Shown here: positions 35,084 to 45,182 of the stretch, one piece after another
Position numbering within the stretch: position 1 is the first letter of the stretch
Layout of the letters: every line of letters begins with the position of its first letter
Assembly (NCBI GenBank): GCA_013822425.1
Contig: PNKL01000005.1
Coordinates: 53,859-117,858 of the forward strand
Origin: Gemmatimonas sp.
GTDB taxonomy: Bacteria; Gemmatimonadota; Gemmatimonadetes; Gemmatimonadales; Gemmatimonadaceae
DNA: 64,000 nucleotides
Direction: 5' to 3'
The notes under the pieces: model-generated
Told to the model about the DNA's origin: nothing
The model's database searches: none
What the model saw: the letters and a program-made list of their open reading frames with translations, nothing else
Made by a program: the position numbers and the translations under genes

Positions 35084-37034
35084 CCGCCCGCGCCTGATCC
35101 ACGCCGCCCTCGCGTTCTTCGCGCTGGCGGTGATCGTCCGCGCGGCCCAGGTGCAGCTGCTCGACGGGGCGCAGTGGCGCGCGCGCGCGCGCGACCAGCA
35201 GGTGGCGGCCGCGCCGCTCCCCGCGCCGCGCGGCGCCATTCGCGACGCCGGCGGCGCCGTGCTCGTCGAGAGCCGCGAGATGGTGCGCCTGCGCGTCGCC
35301 CCGCGGGAGGTGCGCAACCCGGCGCAGCTCGGCACGCGCATGCGGCGCGCCGGCATCGCCGAGTCCTGGGTGGCGCGGGCCACCGACACGACGCTGAAGT
35401 GGGTCGAGATTCCCGGGCTCTTCCTGCCCACCGACGTCGCGGCGATCACCGCCACGCGCGGCGTGCATCCGGAGCCGGTGCTCAACCGCGTGGCGCCGCC
35501 GTCGGACGGCCTGCGCCGCATCATCGGCCGCACGGCCGACGGCAGCGTGCCGGTGGACGGCGTGGAACTCGCGCTCGACGCCCTGCTGCGCGGGCGGGCA
35601 GGACACGAGACGCTCCTGCGCGACAGCAAGGGACGCCGCTTCGCGTCGCCCTCGGAGGATGGCGCGGCCGCGCGCCCAGGACACAGCGTGACGCTCACCA
35701 TCAATGCCGGCCTGCAGGACATCACCGAGCGCGCGCTCAACGACGCGGTGGCGGCGCAGGACGCGGCAGGCGGCGACATCGTGGTCCTCGACGCGCAGAC
35801 CGGCGAGGTGCGCGCGATGGCCAGCCGGCGCGCCGACCCGCGGTCCACGGCGGCCACCGCGCTCACCGAGCCCTACGAGCCCGGCTCCACGCTCAAGCCG
35901 TTCATCGCGACGTGGCTGCTCGACCACGGGCGCGCCCGCGTGGACGAGGTCGTGAACACCTACGGCGGCACGTGGAACCTCGACGGGCGCATCATCGAAG
36001 ACGACCACAAGGGGGCGTCCTTCACGCTCGCCGACGTGATCCGCTTCTCGTCCAACATCGGCATCATCCAGTTCGCCCAGCGGATGACGCCGCGCGAACA
36101 GTACGAGCTGATGCGCGACGCGGGCTTCGGCGCGCCCACGGGCACCACGTATCCGTCGGAGTCGCCGGGCCGACTGTCACTGCCGGCGCAGTGGTCCGAG
36201 AAAACGTCGGCATCGCTGGCGATGGGCTACGAGATCCTCGTTACGCCGCTGCAGCTTGCGGCGGCGTATGCGGCCATCGCGAACGGCGGCGAGCTGCTGC
36301 AGCCGGCGCTCGTGCGCGAGGTGCGCGCCCCGGACGGCACGGTGGTCTACCGTCACGAGCGCCGCATCGTGCGGCGGCTGATGTCGCCCGGAACGGCGCG
36401 GATGATGCGCGGCCTGCTGCAGGGCGTACTCGACAGCGGCACCGCGGTGGGCACCTCGCTCGCCACGTTCGACGTCGCCGGAAAGACCGGTACGGCCAAG
36501 GTGGCGCGCAACAAGCGCTACGTGAAGGGTGAATACACCGCGAGCTTCGTCGGGATGTTCCCGGCCGAGGCGCCGCAGATCGTCATCCTCGTGAAGATCG
36601 ACAGCCCGCGAAAGAGCATCTATGGCGGCAAGGCCGCGGCGCCGGTATCCAGGACGGTGCTCGAGGCGGCGATTGCGGCGCGCGATGCGGCGCTCGATCG
36701 CCACGGCCTCGCCAGCGCGCCGCCGCGCGTCGCCGCCGCACCGCCGCCCGAGGAGCCGGTGCGCGACGTCGCCGAGGACGTCGTCGTGTCGGAGAGCGCC
36801 GGCAGCGTGCCGTACGAGGTGTCACTCGGACAGCCGATCCGCGTGTCGCCGGTGGTGGCCGGCGCGCGCGCCGTGCCGCAGGTGATGGGGCTTTCGCGCC
36901 GCGCCGCGGCGCGCGCCCTGCACCGCGCCGGATTCCGCGTGGTATTCACCAGCGGCGACCACGCGGCGCAATGGCCGACGGCCGGCGCGGTGGCCCCGGC
37001 GGGGAGCCGCGTGACCGTGATGGTGGCGCCATGA
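35067..37034 (+). CDS. ftsI: Septal peptidoglycan transpeptidase with PASTA domain
   Basis: 655 residues, class B penicillin-binding protein. One N-terminal membrane helix, a dimerisation domain, then the transpeptidase domain with STLK (nucleophile S274), FSSN and KTGT (K473). A single PASTA-like domain closes the protein (VPQVMGLSRRAAARALHRAGF). The PASTA tail makes it like Gram-positive PBP2x/SpoVD or other diderms of this phylum rather than E. coli FtsI. Cross-links septal peptidoglycan together with FtsW. GTG start within ftsL; stop overlaps murE. Confidence 0.95.
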   Translation: MSLFADRPRLIHAALAFFALAVIVRAAQVQLLDGAQWRARARDQQVAAAPLPAPRGAIRDAGGAVLVESREMVRLRVAPREVRNPAQLGTRMRRAGIAESWVARATDTTLKWVEIPGLFLPTDVAAITATRGVHPEPVLNRVAPPSDGLRRIIGRTADGSVPVDGVELALDALLRGRAGHETLLRDSKGRRFASPSEDGAAARPGHSVTLTINAGLQDITERALNDAVAAQDAAGGDIVVLDAQTGEVRAMASRRADPRSTAATALTEPYEPGSTLKPFIATWLLDHGRARVDEVVNTYGGTWNLDGRIIEDDHKGASFTLADVIRFSSNIGIIQFAQRMTPREQYELMRDAGFGAPTGTTYPSESPGRLSLPAQWSEKTSASLAMGYEILVTPLQLAAAYAAIANGGELLQPALVREVRAPDGTVVYRHERRIVRRLMSPGTARMMRGLLQGVLDSGTAVGTSLATFDVAGKTGTAKVARNKRYVKGEYTASFVGMFPAEAPQIVILVKIDSPRKSIYGGKAAAPVSRTVLEAAIAARDAALDRHGLASAPPRVAAAPPPEEPVRDVAEDVVVSESAGSVPYEVSLGQPIRVSPVVAGARAVPQVMGLSRRAAARALHRAGFRVVFTSGDHAAQWPTAGAVAPAGSRVTVMVAP

Positions 37035-38503
37035 GCCGCCGCGGATCGGTCGCGCCGCTCGCGCAGGCCCTCGACAACGCCGGCCTGCTCGCCGGGCGCC
37101 AGGGCGTGCTGCCGGAGCGCATCGCCGGCCTCACCGACGATTCGCGCGCCGTTGTGCGCGGCGGCGCTTTCGTGGCCGTCCGCGGCACGCAGCGCGATGG
37201 GCATGCCTTCCTCGATGCGGCGGCGCAGGCCGGCGCTGCGCTGGCGATCGTCGAGGAGGCCTCGGCGACATCGCTGCCCGCGTTGCTCGTGCGCGATGGC
37301 CGCCGTGCCGCCGCTGTCGTCGCCACCGCCTACTATCACGAGCCGGCGTCGCGTCTCCGCCTGGTCGGAGTGACCGGCACCAACGGCAAGACCACCACCG
37401 TCGGGATGCTTCGCCACCTGCTGGACGGGCCCGGCGCTTGCGCGGCCAGCATCGGCACGCTGGGCGTGCTCGTGGGTAGCGCGGGCGAGCCGCTGCCGGG
37501 CGGCGGTGGTCTCACCACGCCCGGTCCCATCGAGTTGCAGCGCCTGCTGCGTGCGCTCGTAGACGCTGGCGTGAAGTCGGTGGCGATGGAAGCGTCGTCG
37601 CACGCGCTCGACCAAGGGCGCGTGGAGGGGCTGCGCTTCGCCGCCGCCGTCTTCACCAACTTGACGCGCGATCATCTCGACTACCACCAGTCCTTCGAGG
37701 CCTACTTCCGGGCCAAGGCGCTGCTCGTCGGCTGCCTCACGGGTGAGGGCGTGCTGGTGTCCAACGCCGATGACTCCGCGTGGAAGCAGCTCCCAACCAC
37801 GCCGCGGCATCTGACATTCGCCGTGCAGGCAGCCGGCGCCGACGTGCGCGCCGAGGGAGTGACGTATCATCCGCGCGGCAGCCGGTGGACACTGGTGCAC
37901 GGCGCCCACCGCGCGGAGGTGGCGCTGCCGCTCATCGGCGATTTCAACGTGGCCAACGCGCTGGCCGCTGCCGCGGCCGCCATCGCCGTCGGCCTCGACG
38001 TCGTGACGGTGGCCGACCGGCTGGGGACGCTGCCGCAGGTGCCGGGCCGGCTGGAGATCCTGAGTGAACATCCCATCGTGCTGCGCGACTACGCGCACAC
38101 GCCCGACGCGCTCGAGCGCGCCCTGCTCGCGCTGCGTCCCTTCACGCCCGCGCGGTTGATCGTGCTGTTCGGGTGCGGCGGCGACCGCGACAAAGGCAAG
38201 CGCCCCATGATGGCCGAGGTCGCGCACCGCCTGGCCGACGCCGTGGTGGTGACGAGCGACAATCCGCGCACGGAGGATCCGGAGCGCATCCTCGACGACA
38301 TCTGCGCGGCGCTGCCGGCCGGCGGCTACGAGCGCATCGAGGACCGCCGCACCGCCATCGCCGCCGCCATCGCCATGGCCGATCCGTCGCGCGACGTCGT
38401 GCTGCTGGCGGGCAAGGGACACGAGACCTATCAAATCCGCGGGACGACGTCGTATCCATTCGATGAAGCGGCCATCGTGCGTGGCCTGCTGGGGACCGGG
38501 TAG
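37031..38503 (+). CDS. murE: UDP-MurNAc-tripeptide synthetase (meso-diaminopimelate adding)
   Basis: 490 residues. Mur ligase P-loop GTNGKTTT at 116-123, then SSHALDQGRV, TRDHLDYH, and the C-terminal DNPRTEDP. The DNPR signature marks diaminopimelate as the third stem-peptide residue rather than lysine, which tells the peptidoglycan type. The HxTPDALE-type segment (YAHTPDALERAL) is also present. ATGA overlap with ftsI. Confidence 0.97.
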   Translation: MSRRGSVAPLAQALDNAGLLAGRQGVLPERIAGLTDDSRAVVRGGAFVAVRGTQRDGHAFLDAAAQAGAALAIVEEASATSLPALLVRDGRRAAAVVATAYYHEPASRLRLVGVTGTNGKTTTVGMLRHLLDGPGACAASIGTLGVLVGSAGEPLPGGGGLTTPGPIELQRLLRALVDAGVKSVAMEASSHALDQGRVEGLRFAAAVFTNLTRDHLDYHQSFEAYFRAKALLVGCLTGEGVLVSNADDSAWKQLPTTPRHLTFAVQAAGADVRAEGVTYHPRGSRWTLVHGAHRAEVALPLIGDFNVANALAAAAAAIAVGLDVVTVADRLGTLPQVPGRLEILSEHPIVLRDYAHTPDALERALLALRPFTPARLIVLFGCGGDRDKGKRPMMAEVAHRLADAVVVTSDNPRTEDPERILDDICAALPAGGYERIEDRRTAIAAAIAMADPSRDVVLLAGKGHETYQIRGTTSYPFDEAAIVRGLLGTG

Positions 38504-38506
38504 CGC

Positions 38507-39865
38507 ATGCATCACGAGTTCTGGACCCTCGCGCGGGTGGCGCAGGCGCTCGGCCAGCCGGCCTTTGGCGGCACGGACCGTGCGTTGCGCGCCGTGGCCA
38601 CGGACACGCGCACGCTCCAACCGGGCGACCTGTTCGTCGCGCTCGCGGGCGAGCGCTTTGACGCGCACGACTTCCTGCGCGACGCGGTGACCGCCGGTGC
38701 GGCCGCGCTCGTGGTGCGCGACGCCTCGCGCGTCGCGGGACTTGGCGTTCCCGCCTTCACGGTGGACGACACGCTGCACGCGCTTGGGGCGCTCGGGCAT
38801 TTCTATCGTGCGGCGTGGACCCTGCCGGTGGTGGCCGTTGGCGGCTCCAACGGAAAGACCTCAACCAAGGAGCTGCTGAAGGCGGCCCTCGGCGCGCGGC
38901 ACCACGTGCACGCGACGACGGGCAATCTCAACAACCAGGTCGGCACGCCCCTCACCCTGCTTGCACTCCCGCAGGGGGCAGACTGCGCGGTGATCGAGGT
39001 GGGCACCAACGTGCCTGGCGAGATTGCACTGCTGCGCGCCATCGTCGCGCCCGACGTCGCGGTGGTCACCTGCGTGCAGGAGGAGCACCTCGAGGGATTC
39101 GGTGACATAGCCGGCGTGCTGGCCGAGGAAGCGTCGCTCCTTGATGGTGTGGACCTCGCCGTCGTTCCGGCCGACGAAGCCGGACTCATCGCCGAAGCGG
39201 GCCGCCGCGCGCGTCGGGTGGTCAGTGCCGGACTCGGCGTCGGCGACGTGGCGGCGGGCGAACACGGCCTCAACGCCGACGGCACGGGCTGGCTGCAGCT
39301 GGACGGCGTGCGGGTGGAGGTGCCGCTGCGTGGCGCGCACAACCTGCGCAACGCCATGCTGGCGCTGGCGACCGCGCGCGAGTTCGGCATGGCGGTGGCT
39401 GACGTCGCGCGCGGGATCGCGTCCATGCCGCAGCCGCCCATGCGATCGTCGGTGGAGCCGCTGGGCCGGGCGATCCTGCTCAACGATGCCTACAATGCCA
39501 ACCCGGGTTCGACGCGGGCGGCGCTCGCGCTGCTGGCCGCGGTTGGGACCGGACGCCAGCGCGTGGCCGTCCTCGGCACGATGCGCGAACTCGGGCCGAC
39601 GGCGGCCCAACTGCATCGCGACATCGCGCGCGTCGCGCTGGCGAGCGGCGCCGACGTGGTGGCCGGGATCGGCGAATTCCAGCCAGCCCTCGCCGCCGAG
39701 GGAGCGGGGGACCCGCGCGTCGTCACGGCCGGTGACGTGGACGACCTGTGGCCAGTCCTCAAGCAGAGGCTCCAACCGGACGCCGCGATCTTGCTGAAGG
39801 CATCGCGCGGCGTGCGGCTGGAGCGATTGCTCCCCCACCTGCAGTCCTGGGCCTCCTTCTCATAA
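38507..39865 (+). CDS. murF: UDP-MurNAc-pentapeptide synthetase
   Basis: 452 residues. Adds D-Ala-D-Ala to the UDP-MurNAc-tripeptide. P-loop GSNGKTST near residue 115, then TTGNLNNQVGTPLTLL, EVGTN and ILLNDAYNANPGS, all typical of MurF. Three bases after murE; its stop overlaps the mraY start (TAATG). Confidence 0.96.
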   Translation: MHHEFWTLARVAQALGQPAFGGTDRALRAVATDTRTLQPGDLFVALAGERFDAHDFLRDAVTAGAAALVVRDASRVAGLGVPAFTVDDTLHALGALGHFYRAAWTLPVVAVGGSNGKTSTKELLKAALGARHHVHATTGNLNNQVGTPLTLLALPQGADCAVIEVGTNVPGEIALLRAIVAPDVAVVTCVQEEHLEGFGDIAGVLAEEASLLDGVDLAVVPADEAGLIAEAGRRARRVVSAGLGVGDVAAGEHGLNADGTGWLQLDGVRVEVPLRGAHNLRNAMLALATAREFGMAVADVARGIASMPQPPMRSSVEPLGRAILLNDAYNANPGSTRAALALLAAVGTGRQRVAVLGTMRELGPTAAQLHRDIARVALASGADVVAGIGEFQPALAAEGAGDPRVVTAGDVDDLWPVLKQRLQPDAAILLKASRGVRLERLLPHLQSWASFS

Positions 39866-40998
39866 TGCTGTACGAGCTCCTCTATCCGCTGCGCGACCAC
39901 CTCAGTCCGCTGAACGTCGTCCGGTACATCTCGTTCCGCGCGGCGGGAGCGGCGGTGACGGCGCTGCTCGTGTCGTTCATCTTCGGCCCCATCATCATCG
40001 ACCGGCTGCGCCACATGGCGCTGCACCAGGTGGTGCGGCAGGGGACGCCCGACTCGCATGCCGGCAAGGGGACCACGCCCACCATGGGCGGGCTGATCAT
40101 CCTCGTGGCGACGCTGCTGCCGACGCTGCTGTGGATGCGGCTGAACAACAAGTACGTCTGGATCGCGCTGATCGTCACGCTCTGGATGGGAGGCATCGGC
40201 TTCCTCGACGACTACCTGAAGCTCAGGCAGAAGCGCGAAGGCAAGGAGAACACCGGGCTCGTGGAGCGGTGGAAGCTGGCGGGGCAGGTGACCATCGGCT
40301 TCGCGCTGGGCATGTACCTGTGGCAGTTCCCCATCAGCAGCCTGCCGGGCGCGTCCACGACGCTGCCATTCTACAAGTACCTGCTCATCGTCCCGACCTT
40401 CGGCCTCCTGTACGTGGCATTCGTCACGTTCGTGATGACGGGCACCAGCAACGCGGTGAACCTGACCGACGGGCTCGACGGGCTCGCGGCGGGACTCATG
40501 GCCATCGCCATGGCGACGTTTGCCATCTTCGCCTATGTGATGGGGCGCTATGACACCAGCCAGGCGCTCCTCGTCTTCTACCTGCGCGGCTCCGGCGAGC
40601 TCACGATCTTCTGTTCGGCGGTCTTCGGCGCGTGCGTCGGGTTCCTCTGGTACAACTGCAACCCGGCGCAGGTCTTCATGGGCGACACGGGGTCGCTGGC
40701 GCTGGGTGGCGCGCTGAGCGCGGTGGCGATCCTGCTGAAGAGCGAGTTCCTGGTGCTCATCATCGGCGGGGTCTTTGTGGCCGAAACCACGTCGGTAATC
40801 CTGCAGCGCGGCGTGTTCAAGTGGCGCAAACGCCGCTACGGGATGGAGTATGCGCGGCAGAACCGCGTCTTCCGACGAGCGCCGATTCACCATCATTTCG
40901 AGCTCTCGGGCTGGCCAGAGCAACAGGTCGTGGTCCGCTTCTGGATTCTGGGCATTCTCTGCGCCTTCCTGGCGCTGAGCACGCTGAAGCTGCGGTGA
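39865..40998 (+). CDS. mraY: Phospho-MurNAc-pentapeptide transferase
   Basis: 377 residues, about ten membrane helices. Makes lipid I on undecaprenyl phosphate. Signatures: KGTTPTMGG, GFLDDYLK, NLTDGLDGLA, MGDTGSLALGG and RAPIHHHFE with the HHH metal/substrate site. The frame is open upstream in murF but those residues are not MraY. Full length. Confidence 0.97.
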   Translation: MLYELLYPLRDHLSPLNVVRYISFRAAGAAVTALLVSFIFGPIIIDRLRHMALHQVVRQGTPDSHAGKGTTPTMGGLIILVATLLPTLLWMRLNNKYVWIALIVTLWMGGIGFLDDYLKLRQKREGKENTGLVERWKLAGQVTIGFALGMYLWQFPISSLPGASTTLPFYKYLLIVPTFGLLYVAFVTFVMTGTSNAVNLTDGLDGLAAGLMAIAMATFAIFAYVMGRYDTSQALLVFYLRGSGELTIFCSAVFGACVGFLWYNCNPAQVFMGDTGSLALGGALSAVAILLKSEFLVLIIGGVFVAETTSVILQRGVFKWRKRRYGMEYARQNRVFRRAPIHHHFELSGWPEQQVVVRFWILGILCAFLALSTLKLR

Positions 40999-42368
40999 TC
41001 CAGGCGGCGCTGACCCGCGGCGAGATCGCCGTCCTCGGGCTGGGCCGCAGCGGTGTCGCTGTCGCCCGGCTCCTCGCGCGTGAAGGCGCGCGCGTCTACG
41101 CCTCCGACGCCGGCAGCAGTGACGCCGTGACGCAGGCGGTGGCTGCGTTGCGCGCCGAGGGCATCGCGGCTGAGGGCGGCCGGCACGACCTGGCGCGCAT
41201 CCGCGCGGCGTCGCTGGTCGTGGTGAGTCCGGGGGTACCGCCCGAGGCCCTGCCCCTCGCCGCGGCATGCGAGTCGGGCGTGGCCGTGGTCGGCGAGCTC
41301 GAAGTCGCCCTGCACGTGCTGCGCGGCGTCCCGTACATCGCGGTCACCGGGACCAATGGAAAGAGCACCGTGACCGCGATGGCGGCGCACTTGCTGTCGG
41401 CGCTCGGGCACCGGACGGTCGCCGCCGGCAATATCGGGCGTGCGCTCAGCGACGTTGCGCTGGCTGGGGAGCGCCCGGACTGGATAGCGCTCGAGATATC
41501 GTCGTTCCAGTTGCACGACACGCCCGGGCTGCAGCCGGACGTCGGCGTGCTGACGAACCTGAGCCCCGACCACCTCGACCGCTACGCAACGGTGGAGGAC
41601 TACTATGCCGACAAGGCGTTGCTGTATCGCAACGCGACGCCCGCCTCGCGCTGGGTGGTCAACGCCGACGATCGGCGCGCCCTCGAGCTCGGGATGGGTC
41701 ATCCGGGTACGCGCTGGGCCTTCTCGCGGCTTGATGCCTTTACCACGGCGCACTACGACGGCGCGCGCGACGCGCTCATGCTGTTCAAGGAGCCGCTGAT
41801 CTGGCGGCACGACCTGCCGCTGCTGGGGTGGCACAATATGGAGAACACGCTGGCCGCCCTGCTCGCCGTGATGGTGGCCGACCCTGCCCACCAGACGAAG
41901 ACGGCGCGGGCCGTGCTCGCCGACGCCGTCCGGTCCTTCCGCGGTCTTCCGCACCGGCTCGAGATCGTGGCCGACGCCGGCGGCGTGCAGTGGATCAACG
42001 ACTCCAAGGCGACCAACGTGTCGTCGGCGCGCGTTGCCATCGAGGCCATGATCCGGCCCACCGTGGTCCTGCTCGGCGGCAAGCACAAGGGCGAGCCGTA
42101 CACGGCGTTGCTCGAGCCGCTCAAGGCGCACGCCAAGCTGGTGATCGCCTTCGGCGAAGCCGAGCCGCTGATCGCAGACGACCTGCAGGGGCGCGTGCCG
42201 CTCGAACGGGGCGGATCGTCCTTTGAGTACGTGATGCATCGCGCGCGCGCGGCAGCCACGCCGGGCGACGCGGTGCTGCTTGCCCCCGCCTGTTCGAGTT
42301 TCGACATGTTCACCAACTACGAAGCGCGCGGCGAGGCCTTCCGCCATCTGGCGCAGGCGCTCCCGTGA
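40995..42368 (+). CDS. murD: UDP-MurNAc-L-alanine:D-glutamate ligase
   Basis: 457 residues. N-terminal Rossmann domain (IAVLGLGRSGVAVARLL), P-loop GTNGKSTV near residue 119, EISSFQL, SPDHLDRY, and INDSKATN in the C-terminal domain, all MurD-specific. GTG 40995 overlaps the mraY stop by four bases; no ATG fits. Confidence 0.96.
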   Translation: MIQAALTRGEIAVLGLGRSGVAVARLLAREGARVYASDAGSSDAVTQAVAALRAEGIAAEGGRHDLARIRAASLVVVSPGVPPEALPLAAACESGVAVVGELEVALHVLRGVPYIAVTGTNGKSTVTAMAAHLLSALGHRTVAAGNIGRALSDVALAGERPDWIALEISSFQLHDTPGLQPDVGVLTNLSPDHLDRYATVEDYYADKALLYRNATPASRWVVNADDRRALELGMGHPGTRWAFSRLDAFTTAHYDGARDALMLFKEPLIWRHDLPLLGWHNMENTLAALLAVMVADPAHQTKTARAVLADAVRSFRGLPHRLEIVADAGGVQWINDSKATNVSSARVAIEAMIRPTVVLLGGKHKGEPYTALLEPLKAHAKLVIAFGEAEPLIADDLQGRVPLERGGSSFEYVMHRARAAATPGDAVLLAPACSSFDMFTNYEARGEAFRHLAQALP

Positions 42369-43585
42369 GCGCCACCGCGATGCCCCGTGCCACAACGGGC
42401 GTTGTCTCCCGCGAACGCTGGCGCACCACCGTCGAGGCGCGCGCTTTGATCATGTGTACGGCCGCGCTGCTCGCGTTCGGCCTGGCGACGCTCTACAGTG
42501 CCAGCGCCATGGTCGCCATGCAGTCGGGGCACCCGAGCTGGCACTTCCTCGCGCGCCAACTCGCCGGCATCGGCGCGGGCACGGTGCTCTTCATGCTCGC
42601 CGCCAAGCGCGACGCCGAGTGGTGGCGCGACATGGCCTGGCCGCTGATGCTCGGCGCCCTCCTGCTGATGCTGCTGTGCGTGCTCCCGTTCACGCGCAGC
42701 ATCGCTCCTCCGATCCATGGGTCGCGCCGATTCCTGTTCGGAGGTTCGATTCAGCCATCCGAATACGCCAAGCTTGCGGTGATCGCGTGGACGGCAATGC
42801 TCACGGTCAAGAAGGGCGACCAACTGCGCCACCTCTCGAAGGGGATGCTGCCCATCCTGCTTGTCGTCGGTGCGCTGGCGGTGCTGGCGGCGCTCGAGCC
42901 CGACCTGTCCGTCGCCGTGTACTACGTGCTGCTGATGGGTGTGATCCTGTTCGCGGGCGGCGTGCGCATCGGCCACTTCGTGTTCCTCGGCCTTGTGTCG
43001 GCGCCGGTGCTGTGGAGCCAGGTACAGCGCCTGCAGTACGTGCTCGAGCGCTTGCTGGGATTCTCCGAGGCCGGCGCGGTGCATCGGGAAGTCAACTTCC
43101 AGCTGCAGCAGTCGCTCATCGCCGTGGGGTCGGGCGGACCGTTTGGCGTCGGCTACGGCGAGGGGCGGCAGCAGTACGGGTTCCTTCCGCTGCCGTACAA
43201 CGACTTCATCGGCGGCAACATCGGCGAGGAGTGGGGCTTCATCGGCATCACCGGCGTCACGCTGCTCTTCTCGGCGTACTGCTGGCTCGGCTTCCGCATC
43301 GCCGTGCAGGCACGCACGCCCTTCCAGCGCCTGCTGGCCATCGGCATCACCTTCACGATGGTCACGACCGCGTATCTGCATCTCGGCGTCGTCATCGGCC
43401 TGCTGCCCACCACCGGTTTGACGCTGCCGTTCATCTCGTATGGTCGCTCCAACCTGCTGCTCTCGCTGCTGATGACGGGAATCCTCGTGAACATCGGCAG
43501 CGCGCGGGAACGCGTCTTCGGCGAGCCCGCCACCGATCCCACGCGCGCCGCGCCGGGCATGGCGGCGGCCGGCGTCCCCTACTGA
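42365..43585 (+). CDS. ftsW: Septal peptidoglycan polymerase (SEDS family)
   Basis: 406 residues, ten predicted membrane helices. FtsW/RodA family: GGSIQPSEYAKLAVI, LEPDLSVAVYYVLL with the catalytic-loop Asp, GEEWGFIG and the closing LPFISYGRSN are diagnostic. Partner of FtsI. Starts with GTG over the murD stop. Compared with most homologues the periplasmic loop holding LGFSEAGAVHREVNFQLQQS is normal in length. Confidence 0.95.
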   Translation: MSATAMPRATTGVVSRERWRTTVEARALIMCTAALLAFGLATLYSASAMVAMQSGHPSWHFLARQLAGIGAGTVLFMLAAKRDAEWWRDMAWPLMLGALLLMLLCVLPFTRSIAPPIHGSRRFLFGGSIQPSEYAKLAVIAWTAMLTVKKGDQLRHLSKGMLPILLVVGALAVLAALEPDLSVAVYYVLLMGVILFAGGVRIGHFVFLGLVSAPVLWSQVQRLQYVLERLLGFSEAGAVHREVNFQLQQSLIAVGSGGPFGVGYGEGRQQYGFLPLPYNDFIGGNIGEEWGFIGITGVTLLFSAYCWLGFRIAVQARTPFQRLLAIGITFTMVTTAYLHLGVVIGLLPTTGLTLPFISYGRSNLLLSLLMTGILVNIGSARERVFGEPATDPTRAAPGMAAAGVPY

Positions 43586-43598
43586 TGTCGGCGGGCAC

Positions 43599-44753
43599 GT
43601 GAGCCCCGTACTCCGCGCGCACGGGGCGCCGGGCACCGGTACCGGGCGGACCACCGTCTGGTTTGCCGGCGGCGGTACTGGCGGTCACCTCTATCCGGGA
43701 CTCGCCATCGCGCGTGCCCTCGTTCGCCTTCGCCCCGACGTGAGGCCGTACTTCATTGGCGCGCTCCGCGGCATCGAGCGGGACGTCCTGCCCACCACGG
43801 AGTTTCCGCACACCCTGCTCGACCTGCATCCGCTCTACCGTCCGCGCGTCTGGAAGAACTGGCGCACCGTGCGCGGGGCGCTCGGCGCATGGGGCGCCCT
43901 CGGGCGGCTCCGGCGCGACCTGCGCCCGCGGCTGGTGGTCGGCACCGGCGGCTATGCGTCGGGCGTCACCATGCTGTTCGCGTGGCGCCGGGGCATTCCG
44001 GTGGTGCAGCACATGGGCGATGCCTATCCCGGAATGACGGCGCGCCTCAGCGCGCGATTCACGACGCAGGCGTACCTCGGCTTTCCCGAGGCGGCAGCGA
44101 CGCTTCCTGCGGGACGCTGCGAGTACATCGACACCGGCAATCCCATTGAGCCCCCGCCCGACATCCATCCGGATGCGCGGATGGCGCGCGAGCGGTGGGG
44201 CTTCCCGGCAAGCGCGCGCGTGCTGCTCGTGTTCGGAGGCAGCCAGGGCGCGCGGGCGATCAACAAGGTCGTGGCGTCGTGGGTGGATGCGGGCATCCCG
44301 CCCGACCTCTGCGTCATCTGGGCCACAGGGAAAGGGCAGTATCAGTCGTTCGAGCAGTACGATCGCGCCGACGTGCGGGTCGTGCCGTACCTCACACCGA
44401 TCTCGGAGGCGTATGCCGCCTGCGACGTCGCACTGGTGCGCGGCGGCATGATGGGGACGAGCGAGCTGTCGGCGTGGGGAATCCCCATGATCATCGTGCC
44501 GCTGCCCACCGCCGCCGCCGACCACCAGTCAAGGAACGCCGCCGTCATCGCCGGCGCCGGGGCGGGGGTGCACCTCGCGCAAGCCGACTTTTCCGTGGAA
44601 CGGCTGGACGCCACCGTGCGCGGGCTGCTTGGCGATCCGACGCGCCTTCGCGCCATGTCCCACGCCGCGCGCGCGCGCGGACGGCCGCGTGCGGCCGAGG
44701 AGATCGCGGTGCGGATCAGCGCGCTGCTCGCCACCGGCGCGACCGATGGGTAA
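43599..44753 (+). CDS. murG: Lipid II-forming GlcNAc transferase
   Basis: 384 residues. GT28 family; adds GlcNAc to lipid I at the inner membrane face. GGGTGGHLYPG near residue 25, GTGGYASG, HMGDAYPGMTAR (an N replaced form of the usual EQN segment), GGSQGARAIN and the donor-site GTSELSAWGIPMIIVPLP. Thirteen bases after ftsW. The N-terminal 20 residues before the first strand are not conserved, so a later start is possible. A minus-strand toxin-antitoxin pair follows, so the dcw transcription unit may end here. Confidence 0.94.
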   Translation: MSPVLRAHGAPGTGTGRTTVWFAGGGTGGHLYPGLAIARALVRLRPDVRPYFIGALRGIERDVLPTTEFPHTLLDLHPLYRPRVWKNWRTVRGALGAWGALGRLRRDLRPRLVVGTGGYASGVTMLFAWRRGIPVVQHMGDAYPGMTARLSARFTTQAYLGFPEAAATLPAGRCEYIDTGNPIEPPPDIHPDARMARERWGFPASARVLLVFGGSQGARAINKVVASWVDAGIPPDLCVIWATGKGQYQSFEQYDRADVRVVPYLTPISEAYAACDVALVRGGMMGTSELSAWGIPMIIVPLPTAAADHQSRNAAVIAGAGAGVHLAQADFSVERLDATVRGLLGDPTRLRAMSHAARARGRPRAAEEIAVRISALLATGATDG

Positions 44754-44786
44754 GGTCGCGTTGCGGGAGGCGTGCGGCCCTCGGGG

Positions 44787-45182
44787 TCATCCGACGCAGT
44801 GGAAGCCCTTTTCGCGCCGCAGGGCGCGATCAAAGCTCGCGACGGGAGAGGCGCCAGCGGCCGCGGCGCGTTCGAGGAGCAGATAGTCGGCGAAATCGCC
44901 ACGTCCTGCTGCGTACCTGGTGAGCGCGCGTCGAACTGCGCCGGCATCGCCCACCACGATGCCCTCGACATCGAGCAAACGCGCCAGCACCGCGTGGATG
45001 TCGCGCCGATGCTTGCGATAGCGCGCGCGCATCACCCACGCAAGTTCGCAGAGCACGATCGTGTCCACGAACACGCCGTCCGTCGCGTGCGCGCGGAACC
45101 ACCGCGCCGCGAGCGCGCCTTGCTTGTCGTCGTCGTCCGGATCGAGGAGGCGAACGAGCAGGTTCGTGTCGGCGGCCAGCAT
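44787..45182 (-). CDS. vapC: PIN-domain toxin ribonuclease (VapC-like)
   Basis: 131 residues. The PIN active-site acids are all seen: D5 in LAADTN, E46 in LCELAW, D96/D99 in GDFADY and D118 in SFDRAL. PIN toxins cut tRNA or mRNA when freed of their antitoxin. TGATG start overlapping the antitoxin stop by one base. It lies on the opposite strand 33 bases beyond the murG stop. Confidence 0.92.
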   Translation of the reverse strand: MLAADTNLLVRLLDPDDDDKQGALAARWFRAHATDGVFVDTIVLCELAWVMRARYRKHRRDIHAVLARLLDVEGIVVGDAGAVRRALTRYAAGRGDFADYLLLERAAAAGASPVASFDRALRREKGFHCVG